This document shows positions 34,287 to 42,900 of a stretch of DNA of 52,542 bases, piece by piece. The position numbers and the translations under genes are program-made. Source of the DNA: an uncultured Collinsella sp. (GTDB taxonomy: Bacteria; Actinomycetota; Coriobacteriia; Coriobacteriales; Coriobacteriaceae); assembly GCA_958450865.1 (NCBI GenBank), contig CAUDNY010000009.1:1-52542 (forward strand). The letters are read 5' to 3'. Each line of letters opens with the position of its first letter. The stretch's first letter is position 1. The notes under the pieces were generated by a model. The model did no database searches and was not told the origin of the DNA. It saw only the letters and a list, made by a program, of their open reading frames with translations.

Positions 34287-34910
34287 CTAAGAAATATCGA
34301 ACGCGCGGTAGTAATTGCTGGCGTTCTCTTTGTTGAACAACTTGAGCTGGCGGCCATCAAAGCTGCCGGGGTACATGACGACGACGGGCACGATGCCAAA
34401 ATCGGCAAGCATGTCGTTGAGCAGGTTATGCACGCGCAGCAGCGGAAAGACCTCGCCCACGCCCGTGAGCAAGATCACGTCGCCGGGCTGATGTGGCTGG
34501 GTGTGCTCCAGGAGGTACTGGGCAAAGCTCTTGGAGCTGCAGGGCTTCTGGAGCTCTTTGATCTGGGCCTCCGAGCCGACCTTTGCCTCACGCCGGGGAA
34601 TCGCACGAAGGATGCGACGTTGCTCGCAAATGTCGAGCATCACGTCGTACAGGTTAAAAACCTCCAGATTGCACGGCAGCTTGCCGGCGCGGGCATCTGC
34701 CATGAGCTCGTCCACATAGGCGCGGCACTCAAACTCCAGCGAAGGGTCGTAGCAAAACGTGTAGAAGCCGATTTCGTTGCCGATGCCCTTGTTGGCCAAG
34801 AAATCCTGGTCTTGCAGGCGCTCGCGCAGCGCCTCGCGGCGATGGTCAAAGTCCTCATGGATGCGCTCGGCACGGTTGCGCGGGCGAATGTGCGGCTGGT
34901 TTATTGTCAT
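34287..34910 (-). CDS. brxB: BREX protein BrxB (DUF1788)
   Basis: A 207-residue DUF1788 protein, an essential small BREX component of unknown biochemical role. Recognised by IHEDFDHRREALRERL, GNEIGFYTFCYDP, PGDVILLTGVGEVFPLLR and VVMYPGSFDGRQLKLF. The ATG at 34910 follows the brxA stop after 3 bases, so translation is probably coupled; there is no strong RBS of its own. It lies 9 bases before brxC on the same strand. Confidence 0.93.
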   Translation of the reverse strand: MTINQPHIRPRNRAERIHEDFDHRREALRERLQDQDFLANKGIGNEIGFYTFCYDPSLEFECRAYVDELMADARAGKLPCNLEVFNLYDVMLDICEQRRILRAIPRREAKVGSEAQIKELQKPCSSKSFAQYLLEHTQPHQPGDVILLTGVGEVFPLLRVHNLLNDMLADFGIVPVVVMYPGSFDGRQLKLFNKENASNYYRAFDIS

Positions 34911-34913
34911 GGG

Positions 34914-35585
34914 CTACATCACCTGCCCGGTGAGTGCGGCCAGGGCGTCCATGTCGCCCAGGTCGCGGATGGCCTGCTCTACATCGGGGTCGAGCAGCAG
35001 GGGTTGGAGCGCGTCGGTGCGCTGCGATGCCTTAAAACCGGCACTGCGCAAGATTTGGCGCAGAGTGCTCTTTATACGGCCCAGCGTGGCGTCCGACCAT
35101 TTGACGGCCTCGGCATGCTCGACCTGAAAACGGGTGACAAACGCGTTGAGGTCAACGTCGGTAAAGGTGTAGTCGAAGCTGGCCATGCGCTCGCCGATCT
35201 CCACCTGGATGAGCTCGCGAACCATGGTGTAACGACACATCATGGCAAACAGGTTGGCCTGGGCCGCCTGGTCGGGCATGCCGCTGGCGATAAGGTCCAT
35301 GATGCGGATGACCGCTTGGTCGGCAGCATCCTTGTCGATACCGCGGGCGGCACACTGCGTCTCGTCGAGCGCTACGGCATCGAAGCGACGCAGGCACACG
35401 CGGGCGCGATCGGCCAGCATGCGTTCGGTGGGATACTGAAACAGGTTGTCGTACTTAACGCGCGCGATGATGTCGTCGTCGCTCACGCCGTCCAGGCGCA
35501 ACGCGGCGACGATGCGCATCTCGGGCAGCAAAAACTGCTCGCGGGTGAGCACGCCTCCCAGCGATATTTTGTCGGTGTTATCCAC
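34914..35585 (-). CDS. brxA: BREX protein BrxA (DUF1819)
   Basis: A DUF1819 protein of about 223 residues; BrxA proteins are small DNA-binding proteins at the head of BREX operons. Recognised by the block EQFLLPEMRIVAALRLDG, YPTERMLADRARVCLRRF and a helical C-terminus. The chosen start is a GTG at 35585 with GGAG 8 bases upstream; an upstream in-frame start at 35636 would overlap the palindrome at 35617-35637 and has no RBS. A 105-base gap with that palindrome separates it from the helicase module, so BREX may have its own promoter. Confidence 0.88.
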   Translation of the reverse strand: MDNTDKISLGGVLTREQFLLPEMRIVAALRLDGVSDDDIIARVKYDNLFQYPTERMLADRARVCLRRFDAVALDETQCAARGIDKDAADQAVIRIMDLIASGMPDQAAQANLFAMMCRYTMVRELIQVEIGERMASFDYTFTDVDLNAFVTRFQVEHAEAVKWSDATLGRIKSTLRQILRSAGFKASQRTDALQPLLLDPDVEQAIRDLGDMDALAALTGQVM

Positions 35586-35616
35586 AGGACACACTCCAAG
35601 GGTTCGGGCCTTTTTA

Positions 35617-35637
35617 TTTGCATCGGGTCGATGCAAA
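35617..35637. promoter_or_regulatory. Perfect palindrome upstream of brxA
   Basis: TTTGCATCG and its exact complement CGATGCAAA flank a 3-base centre. It lies 32 bases upstream of the chosen brxA start, in the only sizeable gap between the four-gene module and BREX. A TAGAAT hexamer nearby on the minus strand (about 35648-35653) could be a -10 box, which would make this an operator. No T-run follows on the minus strand, so it is not a terminator of the module. Confidence 0.5.
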
Positions 35638-35690
35638 CATGCCTTCCAATTCTACCGTTTAAGTACCGGGTCGTGGGGGTTGTTGCTGCC

Positions 35691-36725
35691 TTACTGACCT
35701 AGTTCCTTAAGTGCTTGCAGCGACGCCGCACGCGTCTCGGCGTAGGCAAGACGCGCGTCGCGGAGCTGTTCATCGAGCTGGTCGACTTTGCCGCTCAGCG
35801 CATCGATCTGCCTGCCGATTTCTCCCATCTCGACCATCGTATTCCAACCACGCTGATTGGAAATCTTCTCATGCTTATGGCGCAGGACGAGCAGTTGATT
35901 GAGCAAAGCAACGCGTGCCTTGTCGAGCTCATCCATCTTGTCGCGCGCTGCCTTTACCTCCCTTGCGATGCGCAGCTTTTCCTGCTCTTTCGCAGAGGGC
36001 TCGGGAGCAGGTACCGGTGCAGGCCCTGGCGTTCGCACGGGCTCAGACTCCGGTTCGGGCTCCGGTTCTGATTCAGGAGACTCCTCGGGCTCAGACGCCG
36101 TCTCGAGCTCAGACTCGGGCTTCGGTTCAACACCGAGCGCATCCTCGGATTCGGGCTCCGCGGAAACCGCATCACCCATCTCCAAAAACGCGCATATGCC
36201 CGCCCCCGTTGCCGGCCTTGCCTCGAACACCGTGGCAACCGATCCGTCACTCAGCATCGTGCTTTGCGAGCAAAGTGACTCGACAAAGCTCGCCATAAAC
36301 AGGCCGAACCCAGAAATCTGCTGAGCCAGACGCTCGTCGTAGGTAACGCGGATCTCGCCCTCATTGTCTTGACGTACCGAAAGCCAGTCGCCCACACACA
36401 TGAGCTGCACTAGCGTAATCGGCGTCAAGTCGCCCTCAAACAGCAACTGCAGATGGGGCGAAACAACGTCGCGGGGAACAACCGGCTCGGCATGCTTCTC
36501 GAGCTCCTCTAGCGTGGTACCGACGTATTGGCACAAATCGATGTTGCTCGGAACATCCGTAAAGTGCTCGCGCGCATGGCTCAGGAGCCGCTCACTTTTG
36601 TCAGCATTGATACGAATGCGCTTAACGGCGTGCGACGACCCATCCCAGACAACATCGGAATGCGTTAAGAACAGCCAGCCGTCGCAAAACAGCTCCATGA
36701 CAAAGATGGGAAAGGCTTTCTGCAT
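35691..36725 (-). CDS. Coiled-coil protein of the helicase module
   Basis: Not a named family. The 344-residue product has an N-terminal domain of about 175 residues (VVWDGSSHAVKRI, VVPRDVVSPHLQLLFEGDLT, VTYDERLAQQISGF). A Glu/Pro/Ser-rich linker follows (about 190-250), then a long coiled coil (about 255-340). The N-terminal domain is shared with the frameshifted gene at 25079-26664. The ATG at 36725 has AGGAG 9 bases upstream and follows the helicase stop after 3 bases, so it is coupled to it. Role unknown; the layout (sensor-like domain, flexible linker, coiled coil) suggests an adaptor or scaffold. Confidence 0.8.
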   Translation of the reverse strand: MQKAFPIFVMELFCDGWLFLTHSDVVWDGSSHAVKRIRINADKSERLLSHAREHFTDVPSNIDLCQYVGTTLEELEKHAEPVVPRDVVSPHLQLLFEGDLTPITLVQLMCVGDWLSVRQDNEGEIRVTYDERLAQQISGFGLFMASFVESLCSQSTMLSDGSVATVFEARPATGAGICAFLEMGDAVSAEPESEDALGVEPKPESELETASEPEESPESEPEPEPESEPVRTPGPAPVPAPEPSAKEQEKLRIAREVKAARDKMDELDKARVALLNQLLVLRHKHEKISNQRGWNTMVEMGEIGRQIDALSGKVDQLDEQLRDARLAYAETRAASLQALKELGQ

Positions 36726-36728
36726 CGT

Positions 36729-38657
36729 TTACATCTCCTTGCGTTCTTGCGTATCGCCCGCGGCGTCCTGGTCGTTGACCTCGCTCCGCTGTTCCTCGTC
36801 ATCAAACAGGCCCTTAAACACGAGCTCCAGATCTCGCTCGTCGGTATAGCCGGGTTCCAACGTGCCGCGGTCGATCGAGTCGAGCATGACCTGTTCCTTG
36901 CGCTGCAATCGCTCGTAGATATTGCGGTCGAGCGACCAGGGGCCACCGCGGCGTTCGTACACAGCGCGCAGGTAGTGATACTGCGTGTATTGCTCTTGCG
37001 GCAGGCCCAAGCGGTGAATGCGATCTTTGGACTGCAGCAGGTGCACCAGGTTGTAGCTGCACTCAAAGTAGACGGCGTCGTGGCACACGCTGTGGAGCGA
37101 GACCGACTCTGCCAGTGTGTGCGGGTTGGTAACCAGCACGCTCGTCTCCCCCGCCTTAAACGAGTCGATGACGCGGGCACGCGTGGGCATATCGGTCGAT
37201 CCGCTAATAACGCGGCCCGTAATGCCGCGCTCGCGCAGCTCGTGCACCACGTTGCGGATACTGCGCTTAAAGATGCACCACACGATGACCGACTTGCCCT
37301 GGGCTACCAGCGACGCGACCAAGTCCAGGCAGGCTACCATCTTGGCTGTGGGCCGGTCATCCACCTGCAGCCCTTCCAGTGCCTTGCCCGCACCCGCCAG
37401 CACCTCGCCATCGAACAGGTCGGCATAGTCGCCGGCACTCAGGTCCTCGGCCAGCATGCGTGGATCGGACGAAAGCTGCAGCAGGCGAATAATCATCTCG
37501 AACGGCTCGCCCGAAAGTGTGCGCAGCACCTTTTGGAACAATTGCTGCTCCCAGCGGTCCACCGGCACATCGACCAAATGGTCCTCGTTGGCCTGAGGAA
37601 CGCCCAGCTGGTACTTGTTGGTGCGACAAAAGAACGGCGCGATGGACTCGTTGATATGCTCAACGTCGTCCTCGCTCGTCGACCTGAGCGAATTGGCGCT
37701 CAAACCAAAGTACCAGCTGTAATCGCGCGGCCACAAACAATGGAGCAGGTTGTACAGATCCTCAAACGAATTGGGAATCGGCGTACCCGTCAGTGCAATA
37801 AAATATGGAGCCGCCGCGGCAATCTGCACGGCACTCGCCGCGCGCTTACCGCCCACGCGCTTCACCTTGTGCACCTCGTCAAACACCACCAGGGCGCGAT
37901 CGGCCGCAATGCGAGCGGCCACCTCCCCCAGCGCGACCGACTCGTAGTTGAGCAAAACCATGTCGTAGCGCTTGTAGTCGAACAGCAGGGTGCTGCACTT
38001 ATCGCGCGTGGAACGACCGCGAAACTCGGGGTCGTGGAAGCACAGCGAGCGCAACGGGCGGTCGGCTCCAAAGCAAGCCGCCCATTCATCACGCCACGAA
38101 CCAAAAGCGTTTTTGGGCGAAAGCACGATGATGCGGTCGACCAGGTCGCGCTCGCGCAGGTACGCAAACGTGCCCAGGACCGAAGCCGTCTTGCCCGAAC
38201 CGGGAACGGAGAAATTGGCGCTGCGGCCCATGGCGCTCATAAAGAACGCGTCCCACAGCTGGCGATCCTTGAGCGGGCGCCGCATTAGGACATCCTCGGC
38301 GCGACAGAACTCATCAAAGCGATCGGCCACCGACGCGTCGTGCGCCTTAATCAGCAGGCCCACGCGCGCCTTCTCACGCAGATAGTCCTCGCGCGCCGTA
38401 AGGCCTCGCAACAAGTCGGGGTCAATTTCGCAGTCCACGCCAAAGTTTGCCGCCTGCTGCAGCAGCTCAACAACGCGCTTGGCGCCCGGATCGTCAATCC
38501 CCAGAGAAAAGAGCACGTCCGCCTCTCGATAGCTCGGCGCATAGCGGCGCAGCGCCGAAAGCCGGATCTTCCAGACCGGCTCACGGCGCAGCTGCTCAAC
38601 CGTCATGTCGAGCGGGACGACGGAAATGCCGTCGCTATACGAGAGGCGGAGTTTCAT
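36729..38657 (-). CDS. SNF2-family DEAD/H-like helicase
   Basis: A 642-residue superfamily 2 translocase of the SNF2 type. Motif I PGSGKTASVLG is at 152-162, motif Ia VLSPKNAFGSW near 178, motif II DEVH at 260-263, motif III ALTGTPIPN at 288-296, and the second RecA domain ends with motif VI SKDRIHRLGLPQ. Residues 1-130 are a separate N-terminal region that may bind a partner. No nuclease domain was found. The ATG at 38657 directly follows the stop of the ParB-like gene, with GAGGA upstream. SNF2 ATPases drive several defence systems (DISARM, for example), but the neighbours here do not match those. Confidence 0.9.
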   Translation of the reverse strand: MKLRLSYSDGISVVPLDMTVEQLRREPVWKIRLSALRRYAPSYREADVLFSLGIDDPGAKRVVELLQQAANFGVDCEIDPDLLRGLTAREDYLREKARVGLLIKAHDASVADRFDEFCRAEDVLMRRPLKDRQLWDAFFMSAMGRSANFSVPGSGKTASVLGTFAYLRERDLVDRIIVLSPKNAFGSWRDEWAACFGADRPLRSLCFHDPEFRGRSTRDKCSTLLFDYKRYDMVLLNYESVALGEVAARIAADRALVVFDEVHKVKRVGGKRAASAVQIAAAAPYFIALTGTPIPNSFEDLYNLLHCLWPRDYSWYFGLSANSLRSTSEDDVEHINESIAPFFCRTNKYQLGVPQANEDHLVDVPVDRWEQQLFQKVLRTLSGEPFEMIIRLLQLSSDPRMLAEDLSAGDYADLFDGEVLAGAGKALEGLQVDDRPTAKMVACLDLVASLVAQGKSVIVWCIFKRSIRNVVHELRERGITGRVISGSTDMPTRARVIDSFKAGETSVLVTNPHTLAESVSLHSVCHDAVYFECSYNLVHLLQSKDRIHRLGLPQEQYTQYHYLRAVYERRGGPWSLDRNIYERLQRKEQVMLDSIDRGTLEPGYTDERDLELVFKGLFDDEEQRSEVNDQDAAGDTQERKEM

Positions 38658-39890
38658 TTAGGCTTCCTCGCCGCCCATCTTGTACGCAATCTTGTCTTTG
38701 ATCATATGCACCCTGGCCTCGAGCTTGGCAACCTCAGCAGCGATATTGGCGATCTCATCCGCAGGCAGCAGACCAAAGGTGGACTCCTCCACCTGATCGA
38801 GGTCCTTGATGGCGCGGATAATCGAAAGCGAAGGCGACTTGAGGGCCTTGTTCATCTTGGTGGTGTTCTCGGCCGACTCCATAACCTCACGGAAGGTCGT
38901 CGCCAGCTGAACATCGTCGCGAATCTCGGCGATGTCGGTCGAGGTCACGACCTCTTTGTTCTTCAGGCGCTCGGCAACCTCAAAGGCCAGCTCGTTTTCG
39001 CGCTCGATAAAGCGGTCCGCATCGGGGCCTTCCAGAATCGGCTTCATCTTGCGGACAAAGCGCACAATGTCGCCCTGCGGCTCGGCAATCATGTTGGCAA
39101 AGACGATGTTCTTAACGTCCTCTTCCTGATCGTCGCTCTTGCACTTTTTTAGCACGCCCTGCAGGTCGTTGATAACGCCGGCAACCTTGAGCTCGCGCGC
39201 CAGGTGGAACTGATCCTTGGCGTTGGCAAACTCCAGGAACTCGTTCATATAGCGGGCTTTTACAATCTCCTTCTCGAGCTCCTTGGGCTCAACGCCAATG
39301 CACTGGGCGTACTCTTCCTTCGAAAGCAAGTTGGAGCTGATGATGTCGTTGTAGATGCCCACCAGGCGGTCGACCGGGTCGTAGCCAACCTTCTCTTCCT
39401 CGCCATGCTGAATCGAAAGCTCCAGCATCTTGATCTTCTTGGAATCGTTACCCAGGCTCTCGGGAAGAATAACAGCCTCAAACCAGCCAAAACTTGGGTT
39501 TTCGGCGGCAAGACGACGCAGGCAGGTAAAGCGACGGTTGCCGTCGACGATCAGGCCGTCGGCCAGCACCACGCCGGGACGCTCTTGCGAACGCAGGGCA
39601 ATGCTACGCTGCGTCTTTTCGATAGCATCCTTGTTGCTGTCGACGATAAAGCCCTCGATGATGTCATTGCAGGCGGCAACATCCAGCTCGTTAAATGCAC
39701 TCTCGCCATGCTCGGCCTTGTAGCGGCTGATCCAGGAGGCGATGCGGTCGTTCTGCACGTTGTAGCGCAGATAGTCGAGCTTGATGCTGTAAACGGGATA
39801 CATCTCGGGCTTGCCGTCGATCACGATCTTGTGGTTGGCACCGGTCGGCTTAATGTTGACGCCGTCGCCGATCATCTCGAGCAGGTTCAT
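38658..39890 (-). CDS. ParB/sulfiredoxin-like domain protein
   Basis: A 410-residue protein. Its N-terminal half resembles the ParB N-terminal (sulfiredoxin-like) fold: VYSIKLDYLRYN, then GVVLADGLIVDGNRRFTCLRRL, in which DGNRR corresponds to the conserved GxxR nucleotide-binding motif. ParB relatives bind CTP or act as nucleases or ATPases, so DNA loading or cutting is possible. The C-terminal half is helical and lacks an obvious ParB helix-turn-helix. The ATG at 39890 has a strong GGAGG. The next gene's ATG follows its stop directly, and the giant gene upstream ends 12 bases away, giving a tight operon. Confidence 0.8.
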   Translation of the reverse strand: MNLLEMIGDGVNIKPTGANHKIVIDGKPEMYPVYSIKLDYLRYNVQNDRIASWISRYKAEHGESAFNELDVAACNDIIEGFIVDSNKDAIEKTQRSIALRSQERPGVVLADGLIVDGNRRFTCLRRLAAENPSFGWFEAVILPESLGNDSKKIKMLELSIQHGEEEKVGYDPVDRLVGIYNDIISSNLLSKEEYAQCIGVEPKELEKEIVKARYMNEFLEFANAKDQFHLARELKVAGVINDLQGVLKKCKSDDQEEDVKNIVFANMIAEPQGDIVRFVRKMKPILEGPDADRFIERENELAFEVAERLKNKEVVTSTDIAEIRDDVQLATTFREVMESAENTTKMNKALKSPSLSIIRAIKDLDQVEESTFGLLPADEIANIAAEVAKLEARVHMIKDKIAYKMGGEEA

Positions 39891-39902
39891 GTCTGTTTCC
39901 TC

Positions 39903-42900
39903 CTATTGGTTGTTTTTGATATACAGTTCGCGCAGGTAAGCTGCATTCGCTTCCTTGTTGGGCATGACCATGTCAAGGTCCTCGTTGTAGAACAGGTCTT
40001 TGTCCTTGACCGCCCTGTTGATGTCGTAAGCGGTAACGACCACACCGTAATCGTCCTGGAACGCATCGATAAGGTCGTCTACACCAATGGGACCCTTTTG
40101 CTTGGCGACATATTCGACCGCATCGGCAATGGAGAAACTCCCTTCCTTTCGGCAGAACATGTAGGTGCCGCCAAAGCGGGTGCGCCTAATCTGTTCTTGC
40201 GGCAGCCCGTACACAACAATCGAGTCGAAAAACGCATCGTCAAAGCCACACTCCTCTGCCACAGCATCGAGTTTGTGCTCAAAGCCCTGTTTGCGCAGGC
40301 TTGCCACTGTAAATGGCACGCCCGGCTCCGTACGACCAAAAACGGCATATGCATATGAGCTTAGGTCTGTACGTCGAATTCCCACCGACTCCTCTAGGTG
40401 CTTGAGCGAAATAAATGAACCGTGATTACACTCGATAAAGGTGAAGTTGCGTAGCAGCTGAGCTATTGCCAGCCTAAAGTCCTGGTGGTTAATGACTTCA
40501 TCGCCAAACCCCGGCGCTCCATAGGCAAAGCTATCGCGCGACATAAGCAGATTTTCAAACGATTTCCGCAGGTCAACACCCTTTTTAACGATCAGGTCCC
40601 TCGAGACCTCCAAGCCCAGGGGCGCGAGCGTCTGATCGTTAATGAGACGACCGGACGTGGAGCCAAACTTAGCAATAAAGCTCGCCCTGACGTACGGCAG
40701 CGATACATAGTCTTCGGTCACCATGTCCTTGATGAATTGTTGCTGTTCGGCAGAAAGGTCGACATCGACATACGAGTAGCGATCGTTTCGCAGATATGCG
40801 TTCATGTCGCGCAGGTAGTTACTGCGAACCGTCTTCGTGTCTATGCAGTACTTGTCCGCGTAGCGCTGGGCAAACTCCTCGCGCGACAGCTCGGTGCCCG
40901 CGTCGCGCAGCACATCGAGCATCTGACGCTTGCGATCCGTCTCGCCCAAGCGTATCACGGGGGGCATAACCGTCCGCAAACCGTGCACCGTATCCGGGCG
41001 CACGTACGTGCGGATAATCTCGTAGAGCTCCTCGTCATCACGCACGTCGTATAGGTCGCACAACTCCTTGTTCTCGCGCAGGATAAGACCCGCGCCGCAC
41101 TCGATATTGCGCCCGGCGGCGAGCGTTAAGACCCGACGCAACTCGGACGTAAGGCGGTTGTCAATCTTGTAGGAGCGTATCTTGTTGCCATGCGCCACCA
41201 AAAAACTTCCGGTGCCGCGTAATTCGTTAAGGCACTTGGTGTCTTCGGAAGGCATCACCAACATCTGTTTAAAGCCGCACTTGTTATCATTCAAAAACCG
41301 CTGGTACTTGATGCGGATGTCTTTGAGCGTGTGATATTCCTCAACAGCTCCGGTCTCGGCAAAGGCACGCAGCGCGGCGCAGCGAGTGGAGAAGCTGCCC
41401 AGCTTTTTACGCGCAATCTGCTCGAGCTGAGAGGCATTGTCCTTTTCGATGTTTACAGGCGCTCGAGGCGTATCCGCGGCAGGACGGCGGTGCAGCTGCG
41501 CTATCCTATCACGCCACTCCTGCGGCAATGTCGGATCATTGGCGGCGCGGCGAAGACTAAACCTGTTCGAGACTTTAATGGCCTTCAGATAGCCAAAGGC
41601 CATCGGAGACGCCTGTGTTATCTCGCAAAACGTCTCCACGGTAAGGTCGTAACACGTGTAAAACGAACTAAATTGATCCTCGTCCAATTGCGGACGGCTG
41701 CTGATCAGGTCATCACGACGTCGACGCAGAGGACCGAGTCCGGCCGGCTTGCGAGGGTAATCCATAAGGGGCTTGTCGCTAAAGACCCAGCGCAGCAGGT
41801 CGGCATCGTCGGCGGGAAGCAACGCCAGCCACGCCTCGATAGACATAGGGCCTTTGCCGGTGAGGTCTTCGATTTTGCTGGTAAAGGGCTTTGCCGGCTG
41901 TTGTGGGGCCGGGGCGGAAGTTGGCTCCGGAGCGGCAGGGTCAGGCATCTGGTCTGGCTCGGGCTCGGTCGCAGGCTCGGGCTCGGGTGCGACGGCCGTC
42001 TCAGCCTCGGCCTCGGGCTCGGGCGTCGGCGCGATAGCCTGCTCCGCAGGCGCGGTCCCCTCCCCAGCCGGCTCGTCAGCGTTTTCGGCTTCCATGCTCG
42101 CAAAGTACGCGCGAACCACATCGCAAACAGACGGCGCAAGGTCCTTATCGACCCTTGCATATTTAAGCGGGATGGTGCCCTGTCCGTATATGCGCTTCAT
42201 ATAAAGGAATGCAGGCTGCGCGGTTTGCGTAAGGCCGTAAAACTCCTCGGCGGTCAGCTTATACACATGGAAGAGCGGACCAAATGTATCGACGTCAAAC
42301 GTTGGACGACCTTCCATGAGCGCATCGTAACGCACCCCAATATAGCTGGAAGGCCTTCCGATGCTGCCGGCCCATTTAGCCGGATTGTTCTCGATGAGCA
42401 TATAGCCCATCAGGGTGCGGTCCTGGTATGCAAGGTCAGCGAACCACCTGTTGAACTTTGCAGCATCCGGGTCGATGGCCAGCTTGAGCGCCTGCCCAAC
42501 CGTAAGGTTCTGAACCTGCGGCCGCTTGAGCTCACCAGAGGATGCCGTCGTGCGAGATTGGGCCTGGGCATCGGGCTGATTGCTCGGTTGGGTCACGCTG
42601 GACGGTGCAATAACGGTATCCACAGGATTAGCGTCTGTGCAGACAGAGTCAGTATCGGCCGCATCAATATCTTCCCGATCATGAGGAGCCTCAAAGTTCA
42701 GACGCTTGAACGTTATTACGGCCGCATTAAAGGCGGGGTATTCGTTTTTGAACTCATTGAGTGTCAATTTGACAGAATACTTTTCGCTGTAACCCTCCGC
42801 AAGCTTACCCGCCAATCTGGTGCAGAAAAGTAGGCGGAAAGAGGGCTCGTTTACGGACAGGCGCTCTTTTCGCAACTCAAGCACTGTTTCGTCGGCAAGG

